This document shows positions 42,925-53,627 of a DNA stretch of 64,000 nucleotides, piece after piece. The DNA comes from Nymphaea colorata. Lineage: Eukaryota; Streptophyta; Magnoliopsida; Nymphaeales; Nymphaeaceae. The stretch is from contig NC_045141.1 in assembly GCF_008831285.2 (NCBI RefSeq), positions 22,536,742 to 22,600,741 of the forward strand, written 5' to 3'. The stretch's first letter is position 1. Every line of letters starts with the position of its first letter. Made by a program: the position numbers and the translations under genes. Below the pieces are notes generated by a model, which saw only the letters and a list, made by a program, of their open reading frames with translations, was not told where the DNA came from and did no database searches.

Positions 42925-44969
42925 TTTTTTCCTTACTAAATATCTTAACGGAAACGCCCTTCGCCTGCTAAGGACATTCTCTTTCCATTTAATATACCTT
43001 CCTCAACTGGTGGCGGATACAGATGCCCGCAGATGGGATTTTCGCCCAACTCTCATTGTCGGATCTTATTAAGAAAATATCTAATTAAGGAGAGGGGTTT
43101 GGATTTTTAGCTCACAGTTTTGCATCTGAATCTCACGAACGCAAACTGCCAACAGAGATATGTACACATTAAATCTTAGTGGAGATGAATTCAAGGCTGG
43201 TTTTAGAAAATCATGTTCGACTTGAGAGATGGTTTGTGGGTTGTACTTGTGCCTCTTGTACTTCCATATAAATCCCCATTATAATTACAATTTGCATTTA
43301 AGAACAAATTTAATTTCCTTAAACATTCTTCATGCCATATTTTTGTATCATTTTGACTAGAGACACCAGAGAATGGTGACAACAGAACAGAGGTAAGGAG
43401 TTTTAAATGAAAACCAGTTCCAAAATGTGTCGAATGAAATACTTGTTTAAATCCTAACTCTGTTATTCTGTAGTCTGAATCTTCTCAAAGTATCGTCCTT
43501 GAAAGGCATCACGTTCACAACTCTTTCGGGTTTTACCTTTCCAAATGGTAAGTCCAGTGAATGAATGGCCATAAATAGCCTGATCCTTGAAGCAGTTTTA
43601 TCGATATGAGATCGCCGACAAACTGGAACCCAAGGGGGCAGAAATCCTCCCCAAGAATATCCACATAAGGCATGTATCGGTCAAGCTAGTTCATATCGAT
43701 ACAACTGATACGAATAATTAAAACAAAAAACTTTTATTTTTTACTGAAGGTCATGATGTGCACCGATACCTGCTGATACGTATCGGTTTTTCATGCTTCT
43801 TCATATGTACAATTACAACTTGAGCAAACCTTCTGTTTGTTTAATGAAATGGGAAAACTTAACAAACCAAACCAATGTTAAGTAACTGCTTCCAGGTGAA
43901 CAGGAGGTTGATAATCCTCTACCGGTCTACCCAAAAAAGAATCGGAAGCTGCCCCTTTCCCCTCTTATTTTCTTTTACTTCCGAGGTCTTGGCTGCATAG
44001 GGACCTGAGTAGGATACTGTCAACTATAACGCCATCATCCCACAGAAGTCAAACAGGTGACTTATTTTTTATATATTCGTCTGTTCGACCAGTTGTGCCC
44101 TGCCCTCCAATGACCTGTGGGATTTTGAAGCACTGGGCCGACAATCACGGCAGCGTGGCTGCCTAAGCTCCCGGATTCCTGAACCTTTGCCTCCAAATTT
44201 GACTGTCCTCTTTGTCAAAACGAGCTTGTAGGCTAACTGAATTGATCTCATCCCCATTCTACAGATACAGAAAGAAAGGAAACAAACAGGGCAGTGACAA
44301 TATGTTCTTTCCCTTGTTTGCTGTTCCCAAAGGAGGTATAAGCAATAAATCTTGTATAATCTCGCTCACTTGTAAAAAGGCCACGAGAAAAATGAAGGCC
44401 ATTAGCGTGCGTGAAACAAGATTCATTGCTTTTCAAGGAAAGAGCATTGCTTTTGTAAGAAAGCGGGTGAGTTGTAATGATAGTAGACACACAAATGCAA
44501 GAATGTTTACCCTTTTTATTGTGAAACAATTTTCACCTTCAGACAAGAGGTTTTTGAGATATGTTAAGTCACAACTGAACAACTTGAGTGCTAAGGCGAA
44601 GCATCACCATATAAATGGGAAATGCTATCAACTAACTTCATTGTAAAACTGATTTTATCACCCTTCTTTTCCAATATTTTTCACTCATTTTTTTCTGTAT
44701 CTTATTCATGTGAACTTCTACATTCAAAACAATATGAACCTGGAAAGAAATATACATTCTTTTATTCTTTATGTATAAAATCAGCTTCCACAACATCTTA
44801 ATGTCTCGAATTCTCGTGTTTTTTTTACTTCTAAAGCTGCAGATCACTTCTCCATATTTTTTTCCAGAAAGACAACAAAGTGGATGGTGTGATTAGACAA
44901 GTCTCAGTTACTGCGATTAAACAAGTCTCAACATGGACTTGCTTGAGCACACATCTCCCAAACTCCCCC

Positions 44970-45098
<129 letters not shown>

Positions 45099-46827
45099 GC
45101 AAGTAGAAAGGGGACATCTGCCACGGAGTCCGATAAAATTTAAGAATACAGAGAAAAAGAAGACAAATAAGATGCAAGTTAAAAATACACAACAGTAGTC
45201 CTTTAGGATAGTGATCAATAAGCGGGGGACATTTTCCTCTGACAAAAGTGAGGAGCAAAATATCACAGCTGTATCAAAAAGGGGCGACTTTCACCGCGGT
45301 TGTTCATTTACAATGCATAAGATCATGCATAACAAGCAAAGACTGATGGCCCATCCTCATGTCAGCAGTAAACTCATTTATGGTAAGGGCAACCAGAGTT
45401 CTGACCTTCAAACAAAGGTGGAATCAACGTCCAATTCAGATCATTGTACAATTAGAAGCTCACTTCACTTAGGCTACCTTATCCTCCTTCAAGCAACAAG
45501 GCCGGTTAAGATTTCTTTTGGTAGACAACAAAACACATCCAGACTACCAGCATTGACAGCCGATGTTTGGCATGCATAAGCACTCAGTACTGTTTCATGA
45601 GTTGTTGCCTACACCATATAAAGTGACTGCAAAGGTCCTATAGGCCGCAAGGATGCTTATATCATCACATTCACAAGCAAGATAAAACCCTTCAGTTAAA
45701 CATAGAAAGCAAGCAAATCAAGACAATCCTGTGCTTAAAAGACCGCCACGAATAACCCTTTGAAAGGTAATCTTCAACTTTTCCTTTCTTTCTATGCACA
45801 TAAACAAAACTATGAGGCGCCAAAACCGCAAGAAGTATAGTTCGCATTGAGCTCAACTCAGGCTTAATTGGGAAACTTCAATGAGCCAAACATGAAAACC
45901 AATTTCAAGCAGGAAACGATGAACAAAACATTCTCGAATCCACAAGAAAAGGGGAAAAAATTTAGTTAGTGCAAATTCATACTTTCAATGTCACTGAGCA
46001 TAGTCCAACAGAAAGACTAGCAACCAAACAGTCAGTACCTAAAATCCAACTCGGCATAGGTCAGCCAAGTTCAAGTTCGTTTTAGCCAGCCTCTAGTCAA
46101 ATTCAAACTACTGTTCAGGTGCTGAAATTACGTATAAAATTTTTAGACAGTTGAACTAAAACAGTGAGCTGAGAATGAGAAACGTGGAACACATAACCCT
46201 GCCCAAACTCCATGTAGTGACACTTGTTTCCCATTGACATAGTTTCCATGAACACAGTCACTCTCTTCCAGTACATAAACAAGTAAAGGCTTGCGGCCAC
46301 AGTGGAAACACTATCTAGTTAATGATCACAACAAACATGAAGGCAAACGTGATCCATGAAAATGGACTCACAAAAGCTGAAGCTAGTAGCGATTGGCCTC
46401 AACTTTAAGACTAAAAATGTCACTTTTGAACCATTGCCAACATTAGCATGTAAAATTCTCACTGCATGAGACCAATATAAGTAGAAACACTAACTGCAGC
46501 AGTAAATGTTTTTCCCATTATGAACATGGCAAGATTATGTTGAAGTACTATCATGAAAACAAACAACATTTACCATTCTCTCGTCATAATCCACACTCAT
46601 AAAATGCTTCATGTACCTGTGGGACACAAGTACCAAAGAAGCATACCCTTGAATTTCATTATTCATCAATTTCATCTTTTTTAAATAAACAAAGATACTA
46701 CTAAACTATGATTATCTTTCTCAAGCAAATTTAAAACTGCAAGGAAAACTACTTAAGACCAACGTAACACAACAAAACCTCATAGAACGTTACCATGAAA
46801 AATAGTGCAAGCAGCCTTCCAATAACT

Positions 46828-46828
<1 letters not shown>

Positions 46829-46892
<64 letters not shown>
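46829..46892. repeat. (TA)n(TG)n compound microsatellite
   Basis: An interrupted TA run to about 46866 is followed by thirteen GT units to 46892. It is intergenic and shows no other structure. Confidence 0.9.
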
Positions 46893-46896
<4 letters not shown>

Positions 46897-47907
46897 ATCA
46901 GCCACGAAGGTAAAGAAGCACTAGAAGCTCAATGGCTCAAAAATCCACCCAGTAGAATAAATAAGGACCTACAAATTCCACCATCGATGTGCGCTCAGCT
47001 GGTGGTTACCGTGGTTAGACACACTTAAAGCAAACAAAGAACACACAATAGACTGACTACACGTAGCTTGTTACCCAGGGGCTGTAAGTGTGCTTTAAGT
47101 TTCAATTTGGTAGACAAACAGATTTGCTAAGCACACAAAAACTCAGATTTTCATAAGGCCAGTCTAGAGCACCCAAGCATGAACAACCTCATTACAAAAG
47201 ATTTTTGTGTGTAAGTTTGTGTCCATATGTATGTGACATGAATAAATCATCAGTGAAGCTCTTTAAACAGCAATATCCAAATAAAAATGGTCAAACATAA
47301 ATCTGAACTCAAATTGAAACACGATGTAGCTAACATGTCTACCTGTGTAGGTATGTGTCGCAACATGCATGTAACATGAATCTCGTCATCAAGGAAAATT
47401 TTGAACAGCAATATCCAAATTAGAACAGTCAAACATGGAACGTAACAGAAATTGAAATGTAATGTAGCAGATGACAAATTCGAAAGCAGAACAATGTAAT
47501 AAAAAAAAATATGCTTCATATATTATCTTGTGATAGTTTGACCATGTTTGACAGAACCAAATAACGCTGAGAAACTGCGGCCAACACTACAAGGCGGTTT
47601 CCAACTATCCAAACATTTGACAAAGAAAAGTTGTTGTTGCATCTTTGTCAAAAGGAAGATGCACGACAAGCATATGCATGACGGAAATTGACACAGACAG
47701 GGAGTATCATCCAGATAGATCAAATCAATATAATTGCAGAAGTAAACAATAGAAAGTGATATAAGTTAACATAACTAGGGGAAAAACAATACAGAGTAGA
47801 CTGCTGATACATAAAGTACTAACGATAAAAAAAAAAGTGAAGTTGCCTGCTTCTACACTGACCCTGGTACAAAATAAAAAACTATCACAATTGAATAAGT
47901 CTCGGTT

Positions 47908-49176
47908 TTACTGCCTAGAACGTCCTGCTTTGGACGTCTTGAACGCTTCAAGAGCAAGCTTCGCCCTCGCAGATGCAATCTCTAGATGCTCACTATGGAT
48001 CTCCAACAGTCTACCTTCCAGTTTCCTCTGTCTTTCTTGTAAATCCTTTACTTTTGACTGGTCGGCCAACTTGATCCATTTATCAACGACTTCAACCATA
48101 TTGACCACGGTGCTCCCCAGTTCATCCTCTTTTGTCATTCCAACACCAATCTCCATATTCTCAAAAAGCCTGACATGGTTTTCATCCTTTGACACAGAAG
48201 AATGAGGTTCTTCGCGCTTGAGTGCCAAAACATTCGTCCTATTGTTGTTCAACTTTTTTTCTTCCCCATCATTGTTCTTAGTTGGAGATTTCTGTCTAGA
48301 TTGCTCGTTCGCCTCCTTCTGAGAATCATACTCCCCCTTCTCCCCCCAAATCAACTGTGAAAGAGAGAAAGCTTCCTGTTCATGAGGACTCTTGAATGTT
48401 GTTGTCTTCCCACTCTTCTTCTCCTTGGCAACGACATTCTCATACCTTTTCTTAAGCTTTCGAACCTTGTCCTGGAGTTGGGTCTTCTTGAATTTCTCCA
48501 AGTCCTTCCTCGAGAAATTAAAGAAACCGTTAAGATCATGTGCATGCCCTCCATCTTTTGTGTAATGGAAGAGCGTCGTGAGGAGATTTATCTCGTCTTC
48601 AGCATCCCAAACCCTCTGAAATAACTTCTTTCGGTCCTGAGGGGTCTTGCTTCCATCGGGTTTATCCTCCTTTTTTGCTTCAACCTCAGCGGCGAGATCT
48701 TCTGCCTCTAATTCCTCTTCATCATTCTTCTTCTTCTTTTTCTTCTTCTTGCTTTCATCTTCTTTGGAGCTGTCCGCAGGACGCTTCGGCTTCGCTTGTG
48801 AGGCTGGCTGAGAAGGCTTCACCGTGGTCTTACTGTCCATGGGCTTCGAATTCAAGGGCTTGGCCGAGCTCGGCACCGGAGAAACGGCTTTAGACTGCAG
48901 GGCCTTCTGTGACCCTACAGGAGTCCCCGGCTGTGACTTCAGTGGCTCAGACCCGCGCTCGTCTTCAGAGTCTTCGTCGTCATCCTCAGACTCTTCTTCC
49001 GAGTCCGACGAAGAGGACGACGAAGAAGGCGGAACAGCTGCAGTCGTGCCACGGCGGGCGACCGAACGTGTGGGCATCGGAGAGGTCACCGCTGTCGTTT
49101 TTTTTTCCTTTTGTTCCTCTTCCTCTTCTTCTGAGTAAGAAGATGAATCACTGGATTCCTCTTCTTCAATCGGCAT
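47908..49176 (-). CDS. GeBP/STOREKEEPER-like transcription factor (DUF573)
   Basis: A plant-specific nuclear DNA-binding protein. Arabidopsis GeBP/GPL members act in trichome development and cytokinin response, and STOREKEEPER binds storage-protein promoters. This is an intronless frame of 422 residues. The N-terminal ~180 residues are low complexity: acidic Ser/Glu/Asp runs, a Pro/Ser/Lys linker and a poly-Lys nuclear signal. The conserved GeBP domain covers about 183-285 (KKLFQRVWDAEDEINLLT, then DLNGFFNF, KKTQLQDKVRKLKKRY and FKSPHEQEAFSLSQLIWG), a trihelix-like non-canonical DNA-binding fold. A helical, heptad-like C-terminal segment at about 355-415 (VDKWIKLADQSKVKDLQERQ) fits the leucine-zipper-like dimer region of the family. 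The start is the first Met of the frame. The exact paralogue is not assignable. Confidence 0.93.
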   Translation of the reverse strand: MPIEEEESSDSSSYSEEEEEEQKEKKTTAVTSPMPTRSVARRGTTAAVPPSSSSSSSDSEEESEDDDEDSEDERGSEPLKSQPGTPVGSQKALQSKAVSPVPSSAKPLNSKPMDSKTTVKPSQPASQAKPKRPADSSKEDESKKKKKKKKNDEEELEAEDLAAEVEAKKEDKPDGSKTPQDRKKLFQRVWDAEDEINLLTTLFHYTKDGGHAHDLNGFFNFSRKDLEKFKKTQLQDKVRKLKKRYENVVAKEKKSGKTTTFKSPHEQEAFSLSQLIWGEKGEYDSQKEANEQSRQKSPTKNNDGEEKKLNNNRTNVLALKREEPHSSVSKDENHVRLFENMEIGVGMTKEDELGSTVVNMVEVVDKWIKLADQSKVKDLQERQRKLEGRLLEIHSEHLEIASARAKLALEAFKTSKAGRSRQ

Positions 49177-50018
49177 TTCCCTTCGGATTCAGGAAGGAAG
49201 TAAAGAGCAAAGGGATCCTCACCGACGTCGTTCTCTGCCGGAAGAGCGGCTGCCGCGAGCGCTGAGAAGTCCGTGGAATGAAAGGGCAACAGCGGAGGCC
49301 GGAGTAATCGTGTTAGGGTATGGGTTTTGGAAGGAAAGCTAAGGGATACGATTCGTGTTCGTGTCGTGCGAGCAAGCCGATACGTGCCAACAGAACTGAC
49401 GAAGACGATCGCATTTTTCAAAAAGGGAAAGCTTCTTTCAGGAATTTAAAGGAAAACTGGTTGACGTTTGTATGACATGTTCGAAAACTTAGTTTGAGTT
49501 CGACTCTTGTGTATAGTGTAAATCGAATTCTTTTAGATAAAAAGAAAAATCGGTTTTGTGTATAATTAGTTTTGAAAAACTGGTTTGTGTATTTATTTAT
49601 TTTGGGGGTGTCATCGAAATAAGTTTGAAATGACATTTTTGAAAGCCAATATTGCCAAAATTTACCTGTAACTTTTAAACATTTTAATTATCTTGTATAA
49701 AAATTTAAAAAACCATATTTTAGGCTCTGTTAAAATTTTTAAAAACATAATTTAGTTTTCTCGTTATAAAAAATTTCTAACTTTGCTTCTGATCAGGTCA
49801 TCAGGTAAAAAAAAAAAAAAAAAGTTCATTGTAATTAAGAAAATTAACAAATAAAGATAGAAGATAGAATTACGGGATTTGAATCCACCAAATCAGGCAT
49901 CCACATCCTCAGCATGAAAGGCAATAACGAATTGTGAGGACGAATATAAGAAGGATGAATGAATGTAGAGGAGGACGCCGAGTGAGTGGAGGTCGAGCCA
50001 CTAGCAAATTTTACCGGC

Positions 50019-50050
<32 letters not shown>

Positions 50051-50600
50051 TGGCAGGGTTGGCAACCTCAGCCGGCAAATGTGGACCGGACCTCCATAGC
50101 ATAGCAGCAATTTTTCCCGTATCTTTCAGTCTCTCTCTTGACTAACAAATCTAAACAACTTAAAACCCATGGAACATCTTTTTGCTTAAACCCATGGACC
50201 ATCTTTCTTTCTTCATTCCATTAACTTTTTAACATGAATTTGGGTTTGGCCATGGCAAAGCCCATCAGGTTTTATAACACCATTTTTTTTAATGTATTAT
50301 CCAAACGCTACATGTTTTGTGTTTTTAAGACGTTTTATATATCTGAGAATGTTAAAATAAAAATAGAACAAAAATTTGATAATGTTAATATAAAAATACA
50401 GAATCATCCAAGGGCTTCTCATATGTGGCTCGACCTTTATTAATGATTGTTTCATGCCACAAGAAATGCGGATGCTTGTAGAAATTGAAATATGAACACC
50501 TTAAGCCCAAGTTTATAAGTTTAAGCCCAAACATAGTCAGAAATTCTATTGGATGCTTCTTTCTTTTTCTTTTTCAATGACTTGCAAACCCAATGCCATG
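49177..50600. other. Gene-free stretch downstream of the GeBP promoter
   Basis: This begins with the GeBP 5' flank. AT-rich sequence follows, with an A-run at about 49808-49824 and a (GGCGGT)n run at 50016-50054. At about 50499-50531 there is an isolated reverse-oriented piece of the palindromic motif (TTAAGCCCAAGTTTATAAG) that builds the array at 51851-52358. No credible coding frame was found. Confidence 0.55.
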
Positions 50601-51064
50601 GGCAATAACGTGGTTTTTGTTCATTCCTAAACCACAAAAACCACGTTATTGCCCAAGATTTTGAGATAACGTGGTTTTTGTTCATTCCTAAACCACAAAA
50701 CCCACGTTATTGCCCAAGTTTTTGCAATAACGTGGTTTTTTGTTCATTCCTAAACCACAAAAACCACGTCATTGCCCAAGCTTTTGCAATAACGTGGTTT
50801 TTTGTTCATTCCTAAACCACGTTTTTGCGCTCAATGCCATGCAAAAACTTGGGCAATAACATGGTTTTTGTGGTTTAGGAATGAACAAAAACCACGTTAT
50901 TGCAAAAACTTGGGCAATAACGTGGTTTTTGTGGTTTAGGAATGAACAAAAACCACGTTATTGCAAAAACTTGGACAATAACGTGGTTTAAGAATGAACA
51001 AAAACCACGTTATTGCAAAAACTTGTAACGTGGTTTAGGAATGAACAAAAACCACGTTATTGCC
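50601..51064. mobile_element. Foldback-like palindrome made of tandem ~61-bp subrepeats
   Basis: The block begins GGCAATAACGTGG and ends CCACGTTATTGCC, exact reverse complements. It is symmetric about position 50832, where GTTTTTGC and GCAAAAAC flank a 12-base loop. Each arm of ~230 bp carries about four copies of a ~61-bp unit. The unit is itself a hairpin: ATAACGTGGTTTTTG, a 15-base loop containing CATTCCTAAA, then CAAAAACCACGTTAT. Long inverted repeats built of short direct repeats are the defining layout of Foldback transposons. There is no coding capacity and no obvious target duplication. Transcription would give a long double-stranded RNA hairpin. Structure is certain; the Foldback assignment is inference. 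Confidence 0.7.
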
Positions 51065-51850
51065 TATCAATAACGTTGTTGCAAAATGATTGGCAACAAC
51101 CCGATGCAATGCTGCACCCCTTTCGTTTGTTTAGTAAACCAAGACATGGTCTTCCCTTTTTTGTTTTCCTTTTTTTTTTTTAATTATTACAATTCCTGAA
51201 TCCTCACGTTTCTTTTTCTCTTGATTTGTCCAAAGGAGTCCTTGAGTTTAAATTTACAAATTGAAAATAGATATTTTTTTTTACTAGAAGATGCTCATCT
51301 TAATTATTTTAAGAAAAATAAGATGTTGAGAAACTTAGTTTGACAAAGTCAAAACATTTTTTTTTTTTTTGGAAAGTTAAAATTCTATATTGAGGGTAAT
51401 TCGAATATTGTCCCCTATTGACAGGCTAATATATCATTGTCCATATCGCTCTTATTTCTAATCTGTTTTTTTTTTCGTTTTTAATTATTGAAAAATAAAA
51501 TCTAACATAACCATCACATTTTGTAAGTTTTATTTTATATATTTTTGAAAAATCTGCAATTATATACATAATTAATGTTTTAGAATAAGACAGCACACGG
51601 AGAAACCACTTTTGGATTTGTAAAAAGCACTAAGACACAAGTCAAAGGACGACCTTAAAAGGAAATTGAAAAGTGATTAATTTTGTAATATTAGCATGTT
51701 CAATTTCAACGAATTGGGTTGGCGCCATGTCCTATATCTTCTAGCAAGTTCATAGCTCAACTTCATTATATAATAACTGTTTTTGGATAGGTTAAGTGCA
51801 AGGCTACAATGTCTTAGGTCAAACTCATACTCTTGATTTTTTTTTTAAAT
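51065..51850. other. AT-rich spacer between the two repeat arrays
   Basis: Strongly AT-rich sequence with several T- and A-runs (for example 51168-51182 and 51356-51371). No coding frame, no clear transposon ends and no other structure were seen. Confidence 0.55.
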
Positions 51851-52358
51851 ATAAACTTGGGCTCTCCCTAAAAGGCTTAAGTTTATAAGTTTATAGACTT
51901 ATAAACTTGGGCTGGGCTCTCCCTAAAAAGCTTAAGTTTATAACTTTATAAACTTATAAACTTGGGTTCTCCCCAAAAGGCTTGGACTTACAAGTTTATA
52001 AACTTATAAACTTGGGCTCTCCCAACAAGGCTTAAGTTTATAAGTTTATAAACTTATAAACTTGGGCTTACAAGTTTATAAACTTATAAACTTGGGCTGG
52101 GTTCTCCCTAAAAGGCTTAAGTTTATAACTTTATAAACTTGGGTTCTCCCTAAAAGGCTTGGACTTACAAGTTTATATACTTATAAACTTGGGCTCTCCC
52201 AACAAGGCTTAAGTTTATAAGTTTATAAACTTATAAACTTGGGCTTACAAGTTTATAAACTTATAAACTTGGGCTCTCCCAAAAAGGCTTAAGTTTATAG
52301 GTTTATAAACTTGGGCTTACAAGTTTATAAACTTATAAACTTGAGTTCTCCCTAAAAC
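51851..52358. repeat. Palindrome-based tandem array with higher-order repeat
   Basis: About twelve CTTGGG(C/T)-type modules alternate with the self-complementary 14-mer AAGTTTATAAACTT or close variants, and with CTCCCTAAAAGGCTTAAG spacers. A higher-order unit is visible: the module order starting at 51906 recurs from 52091 to about 52267, a period near 180-185 bp, with matching small variants such as CCCAACAAGG in the same place. There is no coding potential. This is a minisatellite of unknown origin. Confidence 0.85.
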
Positions 52359-53292
52359 TACCTTGAGTGGCTTTGACAGCATGGTGACTACCTTCCCTTG
52401 CTCTGCTCAACTCCGAAAAACCTCTCGCAGAAACTCCAAAAAAATTTGGGTGCTCTAGTTTTACACCTTCATACAGCAACCTTTTATGATCATGGGATGG
52501 AAATAGCGGATTCTCATGTTTCTGAGTGAGCAGATATCCAACCTCTGCACTCACCGGTGTTTGGTCCCAAAAATTCGGGGTTTCTAGGGAGAGCGCTGGT
52601 AATTTCTTTGCTCGGCCGATGAAGAGCGCGACAAGCAAGCAGACAGACCTTCGTGGACGGCAGTAGCCTGAATTCCGCAGCACACACATTAGGAAGAGGA
52701 CTCCTGTCACGTCCGTCAAGAAGCTCTCGACCCCCTTCGACTCGTATCATAGCACCCTGTTCTGGTCTCGAAAAGCGTGATCATCTGCAAATGAGTGGGG
52801 GGTAAACTAGCGTAGAGCAGACGAGAACGCAGCGGCGTCTCAGGATCTCCGTCCTCTTCCACCGATTCCAAGCGCTGGGACGGGCGAGTCCCTTGGTGGA
52901 GACTGTGGATTAAGTAGTAGAAAAACTACAAAATCCACAATTTGGACAGGGTGCTATGATATGAGCATGTAACTTGCATGAACCAAGTCATCCATATTTC
53001 TAAAAGCGCCAGCTTCATGATCGCCAGCGGAGGGTATCCTCTGCCAGCGAGCCTTGCAGCGACTGCGGGAAGGGGTTGACGGTGGTGGATGCCACAGGGA
53101 AGATGAAGACCAATGAGGATGGAATAAAGGGGAGGAAGGAGGAGGGCAGGCGAGGGCTGCAGATCGAGTTGCCGGCGATTGAAGGAGAACAGATGTAGCG
53201 TTAATTTTATTTCTTCTAATGGATTTTTTTTACTAGTGTATTTTAAAAATGCTATTCATTAACAATTTCTCTGTTCATTCTGAAACAATCAG
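52359..53292. other. Non-repetitive block with a spaced inverted repeat
   Basis: This block is more GC-rich than its surroundings. ACAGGGTGCTATGATACGAG read on the minus strand near 52738-52757 recurs on the plus strand as ACAGGGTGCTATGATATGAG near 52948-52967, giving ~20-bp inverted arms about 190 bp apart. Minus-strand frames of 78 and 128 codons cover 52333-52750 but resemble nothing I know. The GC-rich plus-strand stretch 53020-53200 could contain an upstream exon of the following gene. This may be transposon or gene-fragment debris. Confidence 0.35.
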
Positions 53293-53627
53293 GTGTCGAA
53301 TCAGCATGCTTCCGCTACATATTTAAAGGCAGTGAATAGTTCGCATTTCATAAGTTCGGAAAAGGTAGTAATGCTCATTATTACCTTCTATATAAAATGC
53401 AACGCAATAACTTTGCATGAGAATGAGTGTGTAAGCAAGCATTGTGGTGGGCGCAGGTCGTCAGGCTAGCGGATGAGGTGGAATCCTTGTTCACCTTGCA
53501 CTATATATTTATGGGGTTTCATGACAGGCTAGAGAATGAACACTTGAACAATGCGGGTAAGTTCAGGGCTGTGAAGGCGGTGCCGCTTCCTTTCCAGGAG
53601 ATGGATGACGATGAGGAAATAGTTTGA
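53293..53627 (+). CDS. Last two exons of an unrecognised gene or gene fragment
   Basis: Exon-like blocks 53293-53364 (24 codons) and 53457-53627 (56 codons plus stop) are separated by a 92-bp GT-AG intron. The first is preceded by a good acceptor (ACAATCAG). Both are in phase 0, so they form an open 80-residue C-terminus with ordinary composition: [14 protein letters not shown] in the first, then [20 protein letters not shown] and a basic KFRAVKAV before an acidic MDDDEEIV tail. The tail and the intron argue for a real gene end. I do not recognise the family and could not identify convincing upstream exons, so this may be a truncated copy. Confidence 0.4.

Noticed and set aside
44212-44646. 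144-codon plus-strand frame
   Set aside because: It has no family resemblance and no supporting splice or codon pattern, and a minus-strand frame is equally open. Probably chance.
50601-52358. Regularly spaced repeats considered as a CRISPR array
   Set aside because: The DNA is clearly plant nuclear. The repeats alternate in orientation, have no unique spacers and no cas genes are near.
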